A stretch of DNA of 64,000 nucleotides from Kribbella caucasensis (GCF_004361855.1 NZ_SNWQ01000001.1:1-64000); one strand, 5' to 3'; shown: positions 18,539 through 27,577, numbered from the stretch's first letter. Notes: generated from the letters alone by a model not told the origin. Made by a program: numbers and translations.

Positions 18539-19753
18539 TCAGTTGCAGCTTTGCGTTCCGCTGGTGTAGCCGGAGGGCACGTAGTACCGGTACGCGACCC
18601 GGCCGGGCGTAGTACCGCGGATGTAGCCCCAGCCATAGCCGTTGGCGATGGGGACCGGGCCGACGAGGGTCCAGGTCTTGCCGTTCCAGCGCTCGAGGCG
18701 GGCGTGACCGACGAGGTAGGGACTCATGGAGAGCGCCGCACGTGAGGTCTGACCGACTCGGATCTCGGAAGCCCAGAAGTGCGCACTCGCCCTGATCTGC
18801 ACCGTGGTCGACACCACCGGGCTGTAGCCGCCGAAGTAGGCCCAGATCCCAGCCTTGGTGTTGGGGACCTGCACTCGGTACTGGCGAGACCCGGCGGCCC
18901 GCAGGTCGAAGGCGTACCAGTCGTGCAGGAAGGTCTCCCATCCCACCGTGTACCACGGACTGGACGCGCTGTTCCTCGCCTGCAGGATGACCCGGACGCC
19001 GTACGCGGCGGTACCGCTGATCCGGTTCTGCGACGTGTCGGCGAGGACCCAGGCCGGCATCGTCGCCGTCGGTTTGATCGACGAGCCGAAGACCTGTGCT
19101 CCGATCTCGGTGCCCCACTCGTTCTGCGCGAACACCTGGAACTCGAACGGCGGACGCGGCCCAGTGAAGGTGAAGGTGGTGCCCGGGATGGGGGCGCTCA
19201 GCAACACCGTTCGTCCGTCTTTGATGTACTGCGGCGTGTACAGCTGGGAGTCCGCGACATCCAGCGGATCGTTCGGCGTCGTGTCGGTCCGGGTCGGCGG
19301 CCTCCACTTCACGTTCAGCGTGCTGCTGCCCGACATGGTGTAGGTCTCCAGCAACGGATTGCCCGGCTTGATCGTGTCGAACGCCGGCGACAGCGCGACC
19401 GGACTCGTCTCCCCCGCCTCAGTACCGACCGCGACCCCGATCTGCATTTCGACGTCGGTGGTGGCTTGACTGAAGGCGATGGCGTTCGCCGGAATGTCCA
19501 ACTCATTCGGCGCACCGGCGGCGACGTACATCGTCTTCAGCACCTTGCCGGTCTGGTACCGCACGCTGACCCGATCCGGCTGCTCGCCCTCCTCACTCCA
19601 ACTGACGTGAACCAGCTTCCGAGTGTCGTCCTTCCAGCTGATCTGGACGTTCGTGGGAGCCGGGTCGGCCGCATGCGCCTCGGTTGCGGTGAGGGTGGTT
19701 GTGAGGAGGGCAGCGCAGAGGAGGGCGGCGTACGGCTTCAAGAGGTTCCCCAC
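18539..19753 (-). pseudogene. Secreted paralog 3, 3' end cut off by the mobile element
   Basis: 404 residues remain, starting at GTG 19753 with a signal peptide ending EAHAADPAP. FN3-like domain 1 opens PTNVQISWKDDTRKLVHVSW. Domain 2 has TTPNDPLDVADSQLYTPQY and FEFQVFAQNEWGTEIG, and the C-terminal domain has ARLERWNGKTWTLVG and GRVAYRYYVPSGYTSGTQ. After that only SCN and a stop follow, read from element DNA. The missing ~32 residues are at 15826-15927. The truncated protein loses the last strands of its final domain and may not fold or be secreted normally. Confidence 0.8.
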
Positions 19754-19868
19754 GGTGAAGAGGCCATGTCCCCCACGGCCTGGCCAGGGCATTCTTCATG
19801 ATGGGGGTTGAGGAGAGCAACAAAGGTGCAGGTTGTTGCAGGTACGGTGAGGGGCGAGGGGGAATCTC

Positions 19869-20444
19869 ATGGCATTCATCGGTACGTCCTCGGACGACGA
19901 GGACTTCTTTGAAAGCAATCGGGACGAGGCCGGGTACGTGCCGAACTACGTGGGCACGTTCGCGGCCCGGCCGGCTGTTTTCGCGGCGTGGAAGCAGCTG
20001 AGCGCGGCGGTCAGGTCCTCGATGGACCTACGTCGCTACGAACTGGCGACTTTCGCCGCGGCGACCGCGTTGAGGTCGAGTTACTGCAGTCTGGCCCACG
20101 GCAAGATCCTGTCCGAGCAGTTCATGCCGGCGGACGAGGTCGCCGAACTGGTCACCGGTCAGCCCACCGACCCGGTCGACCGAGCGGTGATGAGCTTCGC
20201 CCGCAAGGTTGCCCTCAGTGCCGATCGGATCACTCAGGCCGACGTCGACCACCTCCGCGTCCTCGGCCTGTCCGACGAGGATGTCCTGGACGTCGTGCTC
20301 GCGGCTGCCGTCCGCTGCTTCTTCTCCAAGACCCTTGACGCCACGGGCACACCCCCCGACTCGGCGTACCACGCGCTCCTGCCGGCCGGCCTCCGCGAGG
20401 TCCTCACAGTCGGCCGCGACATCGACCCACCACAAACCGGCTAA
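19869..20444 (+). CDS. AhpD-like carboxymuconolactone decarboxylase family protein
   Basis: 191 residues, all-helical AhpD/CMD fold. The family's C-x-x-C-x3-H site reads S-S-Y-C-S-L-A-H at residues ~71-78, so the second (peroxidatic-side) Cys and the His are kept but the first Cys is Ser. The family includes alkylhydroperoxidase-linked thiol reductases. With one Cys missing, a disulfide cycle is unlikely and another activity should be considered. It converges on the multicopper oxidase, with 6 bp between the stops. Confidence 0.8.
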   Translation: MAFIGTSSDDEDFFESNRDEAGYVPNYVGTFAARPAVFAAWKQLSAAVRSSMDLRRYELATFAAATALRSSYCSLAHGKILSEQFMPADEVAELVTGQPTDPVDRAVMSFARKVALSADRITQADVDHLRVLGLSDEDVLDVVLAAAVRCFFSKTLDATGTPPDSAYHALLPAGLREVLTVGRDIDPPQTG

Positions 20445-20450
20445 CTGGGG

Positions 20451-21905
20451 TCATTCGGGTTGGTTGTGGTGGGGGCCGCCGGTTTGGAAGGGGGTGGTGA
20501 CGCCGGTGTACATGAGGTGGGTGACGAGGCCCTCGGCGGCGTGGGTGAGGTTGTGGCAGTGGTCCATCCAGACGCCGGGATTGTCGGCGACGAAGGCGAT
20601 CTCGTAGGTTTCGCCGTCTTCGACGTTGAGGGAGTCGACCCACCAGGGGCTGCCGGTGGCCGCGGTGCCGTTGCGGCTGAGGACGACCACGTGATGACCG
20701 TGCAGGTGCATCGGGTGGACCTGGCCGGAACTGTTGCGGATGGTCGTCCGGACCGTGTCGCCGTCGGAAACCACGAACATAGGTACGTTGGGGAACTGGT
20801 GGCCGTTGATCGTCCACCACAAACCAGGTCGGCCGTTGAAGAAGCCGGGACGACGCCCGATGCGGTACTCGAACCGCCGATCCGCCGCTCCCGGATCGAA
20901 TCCCAACGGACGAGACACCCCATAGCTCAGCAAATCAACGCGATTGCCCGGCTCGGCACCGGCAGGAGCATCCCCGGCCCCGATCACCAACGTGGTCGGC
21001 CCACCACCCAACCCAAGACGCACAGCCGACCCCGAAGGCACCGTCAACCGAAGATCGATCCGGCCGCCGGCGGTGACGAGCACTGACTTGCCCTCCACCA
21101 CCGCAGGCTGATTCACCTCAGTGCCATCAACAGCGACCACCTGGTACGCCGCCCCGTCGACCCACGTCGCCATCGGCCCGTTGTCCGTGTTGATCAGCCG
21201 CACACGCACCGACGAACCGCCAGCCGCGTCGACCCGGTGTTCCCCATACCGCCCGTTGACCGTACGCACCTTGTCGTACGTGTGGACCGCGGCCACCACA
21301 TCCCCCGCCCCCGGCGAGATCACCAGCGGACCGTAAAGACCCTTCTTCACCTGCTCATGCGACACCTGATGCGAGTGGTACCAGTACGTCCCCACGTCCT
21401 CAGCCACAAACCGATACACATAACTCTGACCAACCCGTACTGCGTCCTGCGTGACTCCGGCGACTCCATCTTGCGCAGCCGGTACGTCGACGCCGTGCCA
21501 GTGCAACGTGATCCCATCCGGGACCGACTCGTTGTGCAGCGTCACCTGGACCAGCTCGCCTTGTCGCGCAGTGATCTGCGGACCGGGTGACGTGTGGTTC
21601 AAGGTGTACCCGTCCATCGATCCACGGCCCGGGATGTCGAACCGTTCCTTCCGCGCGACCAGATCCACCACCACGTCCGCAGGCCGATCCGCCGGCACGT
21701 TGAAGGAGTCGATGCCCCGATCGTGGCCGGAGTGCATGCCTTCGGAAACAGGCCCGCCACCGTAGTCGGCGTACCCCATCGCCATCGGGGACAGGTCGTC
21801 CGGCACCAGACTCTGTTGCCAGAAGAACCCGAGCGGCGCGAGCACGACGACAGTGGCGGCGAGCGCGACCAGCACTCGCCGCCGGGGCATCCTCACCGGT
21901 CCCAC
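20451..21905 (-). CDS. Multicopper oxidase
   Basis: 484 residues with an N-terminal membrane anchor or signal (VLVALAATVVVLAPLGFFW). All four copper-ligand clusters are present: HWHG near residue 134, HSHQ near 177, HPMHLHGHH near 400 and HCHNLTHAAEGL near 450, which includes the type 1 Cys and His. It should oxidise metals or phenolics outside the cell; the substrate is unknown. The DUF6220 gene lies 24 bp upstream on the same strand and probably shares its transcript. Confidence 0.93.
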   Translation of the reverse strand: MGPVRMPRRRVLVALAATVVVLAPLGFFWQQSLVPDDLSPMAMGYADYGGGPVSEGMHSGHDRGIDSFNVPADRPADVVVDLVARKERFDIPGRGSMDGYTLNHTSPGPQITARQGELVQVTLHNESVPDGITLHWHGVDVPAAQDGVAGVTQDAVRVGQSYVYRFVAEDVGTYWYHSHQVSHEQVKKGLYGPLVISPGAGDVVAAVHTYDKVRTVNGRYGEHRVDAAGGSSVRVRLINTDNGPMATWVDGAAYQVVAVDGTEVNQPAVVEGKSVLVTAGGRIDLRLTVPSGSAVRLGLGGGPTTLVIGAGDAPAGAEPGNRVDLLSYGVSRPLGFDPGAADRRFEYRIGRRPGFFNGRPGLWWTINGHQFPNVPMFVVSDGDTVRTTIRNSSGQVHPMHLHGHHVVVLSRNGTAATGSPWWVDSLNVEDGETYEIAFVADNPGVWMDHCHNLTHAAEGLVTHLMYTGVTTPFQTGGPHHNQPE

Positions 21906-21928
21906 CGGAATTCAGTTGCCCAAAGCAT

Positions 21929-22360
21929 CTACAGCTTGGCCTCCGTCGCCGGCGCCGATTCCGGGCTGGCGGCCGCTCGCCGGGACGCCATCCCGGCGAC
22001 CGCGATCAACGCCAGCGCGTTGGCGCCGTGCAGCGCCCCGATCGCCGGCAGCGCCCACCCCGCGAAGGCGAGGGCGACCTGCAGCACGACCAACCCGAAC
22101 ACGAAGGCCGCCCACTTGACGCCCCCGGCCACCCCCGCGAAGAACGACACGATCAGCAACAGGATCGCCAGCAGCGGGATGACCATGAGGCCGACGATGC
22201 TGTGCAGCATCTGCCCGGTGTTGAAGTCGGTGTTCTTGTCGATCACCAAACCGTCGTCCATGTCCTTCAAAGCCGTGAACCAGCCGAGCGCGATCGTCAT
22301 CGCCTGGACCAGCACACCGAGCGAAATCAGTCCCGCGAGCGCGCGGTAAGCGTTCTTCAT
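21929..22360 (-). CDS. DUF6220-type membrane protein
   Basis: 143 residues with four membrane helices (near 5-25, 52-75, 80-100 and 105-122) and a Pro/Glu-rich tail. The pattern GQMLHSIVGLMVIPLLAILL with a second His (ALHGANALALI) resembles small haem- or quinol-facing four-helix proteins. ATG 22360 has GGAGGCGCC just upstream. The adjacent multicopper oxidase suggests a shared extracytoplasmic redox role; this is inference. Confidence 0.7.
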   Translation of the reverse strand: MKNAYRALAGLISLGVLVQAMTIALGWFTALKDMDDGLVIDKNTDFNTGQMLHSIVGLMVIPLLAILLLIVSFFAGVAGGVKWAAFVFGLVVLQVALAFAGWALPAIGALHGANALALIAVAGMASRRAAASPESAPATEAKL

Positions 22361-22480
22361 GGCGCCTCCCCCAATGACCCGGGCCTCCCCGCCCGGGCGC
22401 ACTCCTCTCATGCTGAGGCCACTACCCGCCGTGCGCAAGAGCGGGCTTCCGAAACACCCCGCTCACGGAGCGCAACCAGG

Positions 22481-23245
22481 TCAGTGGTTGCGCGTGTAGG
22501 CCTGGTACAGGCCGAGCAGCGGGAGATACGGCTCGTGATGGGTGATCAGGGTCGACTCGGCAACGATCACCGGGGCGAGCGCTCCGGTCGCGATCACCGG
22601 GACCGAGCCAGGGGTGAGCGACTGCTCGACCAGGATGCGGGTGACCAGGCCGTCGACCAGTGCGGTGAAACCGAAGATCGCTCCGGACTGAAGGGCTTCG
22701 ACGGTGTTGCGGGCGACGGCGGTCCGCGGCCGGTTGAGCTCGACGCGGCGAAGTTGGGCGGCCGCCGCTCCGAGTGCGTCGGTCGCGGTTTCGATGCCGG
22801 GGGCAATGGCTCCGCCGACGAAAGCGCCGCTGGAGTTGACCAGGTCGACCGTGGTCGCAGTACCGAAATCGACTACCACACAAGGCGATCCGAACCGGTT
22901 CACCGCGGCCAGCGCGTTCGCGATCCGGTCCGTGCCCACCTCGCGCGGGTTGTCGACCAAGACGGGGAGCCCGGTCTTCACGCCCGGTTCGACGACCACG
23001 CCCGGCACGTCACCGTAGTACCGGGAGACCAGGTCGCGGAGTTCGTGCAGGACGTGCGGGACGGCCGAGCACACGGCGACACCGGACACCGGGGCCTCAC
23101 CCGTCAGCAGTCCGCCCAGCAGAACCGCCCATTCGTCCGCCGTACGGCGGGGGTCGGTGCCCACCCACCAATGCCGTTTGACCGTCCCCTCGTAGACCAG
23201 GCCGACGAGGGTGCGGGTGTTCTCGACCGCGACAGCGAGCAGCAT
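22481..23245 (-). CDS. coaX: Type III pantothenate kinase homolog, active-site Asp missing
   Basis: 254 residues with the ASKHA fold of CoaX. PVLVDNPREVGTDRIANALAA (phosphate and pantothenate loop), VVVDFGTATTVDLV and GGAIAPGIETATDALGAAAA are intact. However, the N-terminal nucleotide motif, normally D-x-G-N-T, reads MLLAVAVENTRTLVG: the metal-binding Asp6 is Ala and the Gly is Glu. Kinase activity is therefore doubtful, and M. tuberculosis CoaX is also reported as inactive. The start abuts the nadC stop, as in the conserved nadB-nadC-coaX operon. Confidence 0.88.
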   Translation of the reverse strand: MLLAVAVENTRTLVGLVYEGTVKRHWWVGTDPRRTADEWAVLLGGLLTGEAPVSGVAVCSAVPHVLHELRDLVSRYYGDVPGVVVEPGVKTGLPVLVDNPREVGTDRIANALAAVNRFGSPCVVVDFGTATTVDLVNSSGAFVGGAIAPGIETATDALGAAAAQLRRVELNRPRTAVARNTVEALQSGAIFGFTALVDGLVTRILVEQSLTPGSVPVIATGALAPVIVAESTLITHHEPYLPLLGLYQAYTRNH

Positions 23246-24105
23246 CAGGCTTCCTGCAGGTCCATCGCGATGTCGAGCACCGGCGCCGAGTGGGTCAGCG
23301 CGCCGACCGCGAGGTAGTCCACGCCGGTCTCGGCGACCTCGCGGGCAACCTCCAGGGTGAGCCCGCCGGACGCCTCCAGCCGGGCCCGGCCGGCCACCTT
23401 TTCGACCGCCTCGCGCAGCTGGTCGACACCCATGTTGTCCAGCAGGATCAGGTCCGCACCGGATTCCAGCGCGATCAGCGCGTCGTCGACCGAGTCCACC
23501 TCGACCTCGACCGCGATCTCCGGGAACGCCTTGCGGACCAGGCGGAACGCCTCGGCGACACCGCCCGCGGCGATCACGTGGTTGTCCTTGATCAGGGCCG
23601 CGTCCGACAGACCCATCCGGTGGTTCTTGCCGCCACCACAGCGGACGGCGTACTTCTCCAGGGAACGCAGCAACGGCATCGTCTTACGGGTGTCGCGGAT
23701 GACCGCGCCGGTGCCCTCGACCGCGTCCACCCAGCGCCGGGTCAGGGTGGCGACACCGGACAGGTGGCAGAGCAGGTTCAGCATGGTGCGCTCGGCGACG
23801 AGCAGCTGCCTCGTCTTGCCGCGCACGGTGAGCAGGACGTCACCGCGCCGCACGAATGTGCCGTCGGTGACCGAGTGCTCGAGCTCGAGCTCGAGCTCGC
23901 CGGAACCTGCGACCAGCCGAATCACCAGTTCAGCGATCTCCAGGCCCGCGACGACACCGTCGGCCCGGGCAACCAGGTCGGCCACCGAGACCTGGTTCTC
24001 GTCGACGGTGGCTGTGGTGGTGACGTCGACGCCGCCGGCCAGGTCCTCCTCGATGGTGGCCCGGACGAGGTCCTCGACCCACCGCTTGTCGAGCGTGTCA
24101 TCCAT
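23245..24105 (-). CDS. nadC: Nicotinate-nucleotide diphosphorylase (carboxylating)
   Basis: 286 residues. Converts quinolinate and PRPP to nicotinate mononucleotide in de novo NAD synthesis. The type II PRTase signature is complete: HLSGVATLTRRWVDAV, then IRDTRKTMPLLRSLEKYAVR, CGGGKNHRMGLSDAALIKDNH across the active site, and EVEVDSVDDALIAL. Length is standard. It is 4 bp downstream of nadB and overlaps coaX by one base, consistent with one transcript. Confidence 0.97.
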   Translation of the reverse strand: MDDTLDKRWVEDLVRATIEEDLAGGVDVTTTATVDENQVSVADLVARADGVVAGLEIAELVIRLVAGSGELELELEHSVTDGTFVRRGDVLLTVRGKTRQLLVAERTMLNLLCHLSGVATLTRRWVDAVEGTGAVIRDTRKTMPLLRSLEKYAVRCGGGKNHRMGLSDAALIKDNHVIAAGGVAEAFRLVRKAFPEIAVEVEVDSVDDALIALESGADLILLDNMGVDQLREAVEKVAGRARLEASGGLTLEVAREVAETGVDYLAVGALTHSAPVLDIAMDLQEA

Positions 24106-24109
24106 GCTG

Positions 24110-25783
24110 CTACTCCCCCTCCGATGATTCCTTCAGCGGCACGAACGCCGTGACCGGCCGGCTCAGGCGGCTGTCAGGCTCGCATTCGACCGGCAGTGTG
24201 AGATCCAGATTGCCCGACCACTGAGCGTCGTCGCGATCGGGGTGGTCCTCGCGCCAGTGCGAGCCGCGGCTCTCCTCCCGGGCGGTGGCGGCGGCGATCA
24301 ACGCGGCCGCCACGGTGACCAGGTTGGTCGCCTCCCACCCCGGCGTACCGGGCTCGCCGCTGGGCTGCTCGATCAGCTTGCCGAGCCGCTCACCGGCCTC
24401 CGCGAGCCCGGTCGCGCTCCGGATGACACCCGCGCCGACCGTCATCATCCGCTGCATTTCCGGTACTGCGTCCGCGTCGACCAGGCCGGGAATCCTCGTG
24501 TCCTCGGCGGGTTCGCGCAGATCGGGCAGGCTGCCGGCCAGCGATTCGGCGATCCGGCCGGCGAAGACCAGACCTTCGAGGAGCGAGTTGGAGGCCAGCC
24601 GGTTCGCGCCGTGCACGCCGGTACACGCGACCTCGCCGCAGGCGTAGAGCCCGGGGATCGAGGTCTGCCCGTTCAGGTCGGTCCAGACGCCGCCGGACGA
24701 GTAGTGACAGGCCGGCGCGACCGGGATCAGCTCGCGGACCGGGTCGATCCCGTGCGAACGGCAGGACGCGAGGATGGTCGGGAACCGGACCCGCCACAAC
24801 TCGTCGCCGAAGTGCCGGGCGTCGAGGAAGACATGATCTTTGCCGGCGGCAAGCATCTGCCGCATGATCGCCTTCGCCACGACGTCGCGCGGGGCGAGAT
24901 CGGCCATCTCGTGCTGCCCCTGCATGAACCGGTTGCCCAGCTGGTCGACAAGGAACGCGCCCTCGCCGCGGACCGCCTCGGACACCAACGGCTGCTGGCC
25001 TTTGGCGCTCTTGCCCAGCCAGAGCACGGTTGGGTGGAACTGCACGAACTCGATGTCCCGCACCTTCGCACCCGCCCGCAACGCGCACGCGACTCCGTCC
25101 CCGGTGGAGACACTCGGGTTCGTCGTCGCGGCGTACAGCTGGCCGAGTCCGCCGGTGGCGAGGATGACGACACGGCTGCGGATCGCACCGACACCGTCGA
25201 GCTGGCCCTCACCCATCACGTGCAGGGTGACGCCGGCGACCGCACCGTCGTCGGCGCGGAGCAGATCGAGAACCAGCGCGTGCTCGATGATGCGGATGTC
25301 GTCCGCCCGCTTCACCGCCGCGACCAGGGCCCGCTCGATCTCCATCCCGGTGGCGTCCCCGCCGGCGTGGGCGATCCGGTTCCGGTGGTGGCCGCCTTCG
25401 CGGGTCAGCGACAGGCCGCCGGTCGCCTGGGTGTCGAACCGCGTCCCGAGGTCGATCAGCTCGCGGACGGCATCCGGTCCTTCCGTGACCAGCGCCCGTA
25501 CGGCGGCCGGGTCACACAGGCCCGCGCCGGCCACCAAGGTGTCCTGCAGGTGCTCCTCCGGGGTGTCACCCGGTCCGAGCGCTGCCGCGATCCCGCCCTG
25601 CGCCCACTGCGTCGAGCCAGAGGCGATCACGTCCTTGGTCACCACCAGCACCGACCCGAGTTCGCGGGCCTTCAACGCCGCGGTGAGTCCCGCGATCCCG
25701 GAACCGATCACCACCACGTCAACGGTGTCGGTCCAGCCAGGTGCGGGCGCAGCAAGCCGTTGCGGGACGGCGGGGGCAGTCAT
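24110..25783 (-). CDS. nadB: L-aspartate oxidase
   Basis: 557 residues. FAD enzyme that oxidises aspartate to iminoaspartate, the first step of bacterial NAD synthesis. GSGIAGLTAALKARELG is the FAD-binding loop, SGSTQWAQGGIAAALG covers the isoalloxazine region, EFVQFHPTVLW and the later GEVACTGVHGANRLASNSLL are family hallmarks. nadA is not in this window. It lies 22 bp after panC; in many relatives panD sits in this position. Confidence 0.96.
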   Translation of the reverse strand: MTAPAVPQRLAAPAPGWTDTVDVVVIGSGIAGLTAALKARELGSVLVVTKDVIASGSTQWAQGGIAAALGPGDTPEEHLQDTLVAGAGLCDPAAVRALVTEGPDAVRELIDLGTRFDTQATGGLSLTREGGHHRNRIAHAGGDATGMEIERALVAAVKRADDIRIIEHALVLDLLRADDGAVAGVTLHVMGEGQLDGVGAIRSRVVILATGGLGQLYAATTNPSVSTGDGVACALRAGAKVRDIEFVQFHPTVLWLGKSAKGQQPLVSEAVRGEGAFLVDQLGNRFMQGQHEMADLAPRDVVAKAIMRQMLAAGKDHVFLDARHFGDELWRVRFPTILASCRSHGIDPVRELIPVAPACHYSSGGVWTDLNGQTSIPGLYACGEVACTGVHGANRLASNSLLEGLVFAGRIAESLAGSLPDLREPAEDTRIPGLVDADAVPEMQRMMTVGAGVIRSATGLAEAGERLGKLIEQPSGEPGTPGWEATNLVTVAAALIAAATAREESRGSHWREDHPDRDDAQWSGNLDLTLPVECEPDSRLSRPVTAFVPLKESSEGE

Positions 25784-25805
25784 CCAGCGACCGTATCAAC
25801 GGATT

Positions 25806-26633
25806 TCATCTGAGCGTGATGGAAATGTTGTCAATGAGACGGGTGGTCCCTACCCGCGCCGCAATGAGCATGCGCGCTTCGCCGGGGCCGATGACAGGGC
25901 CGAGATCGGGCGCTCGGAGGGCGAGATAGTCGATGTTCACCGAGGGCACCGCCTCCAGCTCGGCGTGGGCGGCGGCCATCACGGCGTCCGGGCCGTTCAT
26001 CCCGGCCTTCGCACCGGCGGTCAACGCCCGGTACAGGACCAGCGCCTCGTCACGCTCGGTCTCGCTCAGGTAGCGGTTGCGTGATGACAGCGCCAGGCCG
26101 TCCGCCTCCCGTACCGTCGGTACCGGGATGATGTCGACATCCCAGTCCAGGTCGCACACCATCTCGCGGATCAGCGTGAGCTGCTGGTAGTCCTTCTCGC
26201 CGAACAGCGCCAGATCCGGCGCGGTCAGGTGCAGCATCTTCGCCACCACCGTCAGTACGCCGCCGAAGTGGCCCGGCCGGACCGTCCCCTCCAACTCGTC
26301 GGCGAGCGGTCCGGGGTGCACAGTGATGGACGGCTCGTTCGGATAGAGCTCGTCCCGGGACGGGTTGAAGACCAGGTCCACGCCCTCGGCCTTGGCGATC
26401 GCCAGGTCGCTGGCCAGCGTTCTCGGGTACCGGTCGAAGTCCTCGGTCGGCCCGAACTGCAACGGATTCACGAAGATCGTCAGCACCACGCTGCCGTCCG
26501 GTCCGACCCGTTCGCGGGCCTCGGCGAGCAACGCCGCGTGTCCCTCGTGCAGCGCGCCCATCGTCATCACGACCGCGCGGGGCCGGATCGCACTCGCCGC
26601 CCGCAACTCGGCCTTCGTCTGGGTGAGTCTCAC
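25806..26633 (-). CDS. panC: Pantothenate synthetase
   Basis: 275 residues. Joins pantoate and beta-alanine with [19 protein letters not shown] holds the HIGH-like nucleotide motif, [18 protein letters not shown] the pantoate site, [17 protein letters not shown] the ATP site and [11 protein letters not shown] the KMSKS-like loop. The start overlaps the stop of the DUF2520 gene by 4 bp. No panD (aspartate decarboxylase) follows, so beta-alanine must come from elsewhere. Confidence 0.97.
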   Translation of the reverse strand: MRLTQTKAELRAASAIRPRAVVMTMGALHEGHAALLAEARERVGPDGSVVLTIFVNPLQFGPTEDFDRYPRTLASDLAIAKAEGVDLVFNPSRDELYPNEPSITVHPGPLADELEGTVRPGHFGGVLTVVAKMLHLTAPDLALFGEKDYQQLTLIREMVCDLDWDVDIIPVPTVREADGLALSSRNRYLSETERDEALVLYRALTAGAKAGMNGPDAVMAAAHAELEAVPSVNIDYLALRAPDLGPVIGPGEARMLIAARVGTTRLIDNISITLR

Positions 26634-27577
26634 CGCGGTGCCTCCCCTGTCAGATCCCGCTCCAGCACCAGCTCTCGCTCGGCCGTGTCCGGCACGGCCC
26701 GACTCTGTGCCGCCCGCCCGGACGCCTGTCCGTGCGCCGGCTCCTCATCCCCGGTCCCCTGCTCCGCCAGCAATTGCTTGAACCGGCGGACCACTCCGTC
26801 GTCCAGGCGTCCGTCGGCGGCGGCGAGGTCCACCGTGGCCCGGGCCAGCTCGGCGTACGTGCTCGCCGTGCGATCCCGGAGTACGGCCAGGTGGGCCGCG
26901 ACCGTGTCGACGTCGCCGCGGGCGATCGGCCCGGTGAGCGCATCATGACCGGACCGCAGCGTGTTGTCGAGGGTTGCGGTCAGCAAGGGCCGAAGTGTCG
27001 CCGCCGGGTCGTCGACACCCGCCTCACGCAGTACTGCGAACGCCTGCGCGAGCAGCGTGGTCAGGTGGTTCGCGGCGTGTACGACGCCCGCGTGGTACCG
27101 CGCCCGCTCCGCCTCCGCGACCCACTGCACACCCGCGCCCAGGTCCTTGACCAGCCGCTCGACGAACGCCCGGGCCTGCTCCGGCGCGGTCGCGGTGAAC
27201 ACGACCCCGTCGAGCTCGGCCCGCCCGCCCGTGAACGTCATCGGCGGATGCAACGCGACCGGTACCGCGACCACATCGCCGAACACGGACAACCCATGCG
27301 CCCCGGACAGGTGTACGACGTACTGGTCCGTGGTCAACGGCAGCCCTGCCGCGACGGATCCGATCAGATCGTCCGGTACGGCGACCAGCACGACGTCGGC
27401 GCGCCTGGTCACCTCGTCCGGTGGGAGGACGGGGACGCCCGGGAGCAGCCGTGCGGCGCGTTCCGCCGAGGCCCGCGAGCGTGCGGTGAGACCCGTGACG
27501 GGGTATCCGGCGGACGCCAAGGCTGCTCCCAAGGCGCTCCCGGCCCGCCCGGCTCCGATGATGCCGATGCGTTCCAT
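26630..27577 (-). CDS. Rossmann-like/DUF2520 oxidoreductase-family protein
   Basis: About 315 residues. The N-terminal nucleotide-binding fold has [20 protein letters not shown] and continues as in pyrroline-carboxylate reductase-like proteins ([19 protein letters not shown]). The C-terminal DUF2520 helical domain follows ([20 protein letters not shown]). A low-complexity acidic tail of ~40 residues ends the protein. Orthologs always neighbour panC in actinobacteria (Rv3603c), which suggests a link to pantoate or another step of CoA synthesis; the substrate is unproven. ATG 27577 is preferred to one 6 bp earlier. Confidence 0.88.
   Translation of the reverse strand: MERIGIIGAGRAGSALGAALASAGYPVTGLTARSRASAERAARLLPGVPVLPPDEVTRRADVVLVAVPDDLIGSVAAGLPLTTDQYVVHLSGAHGLSVFGDVVAVPVALHPPMTFTGGRAELDGVVFTATAPEQARAFVERLVKDLGAGVQWVAEAERARYHAGVVHAANHLTTLLAQAFAVLREAGVDDPAATLRPLLTATLDNTLRSGHDALTGPIARGDVDTVAAHLAVLRDRTASTYAELARATVDLAAADGRLDDGVVRRFKQLLAEQGTGDEEPAHGQASGRAAQSRAVPDTAERELVLERDLTGEAPR

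Larger units (their letters stand above)
15926..18553. mobile_element. 2.6-kb serine-recombinase element integrated in secreted paralog 3
   Basis: The element splits a gene whose body lies at 18554-19753 and whose last ~32 codons lie at 15826-15927. It carries three coupled genes on the minus strand and no transfer, replication or cargo genes that can be recognised. The exact crossover is uncertain by ~13 bp. Option 1 is the shared hexamer CTTTGC at 15913-15918 and 18549-18554; option 2 is the TG at 15926-15927 and 18552-18553. Excision by option 2 restores the host frame (…GTQ-CPAKTVC…), while option 1 does not. The 10-bp inverted repeat GGAACGCAAA (15899) / TTTGCGTTCC (18550) flanks the element. 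Confidence 0.8.

Noticed and set aside
24242..25813. Plus-strand 523-codon frame opposite nadB
   Set aside because: Low-complexity Arg/Gly/Asp sequence with no ribosome site; nadB on the other strand is unambiguous.
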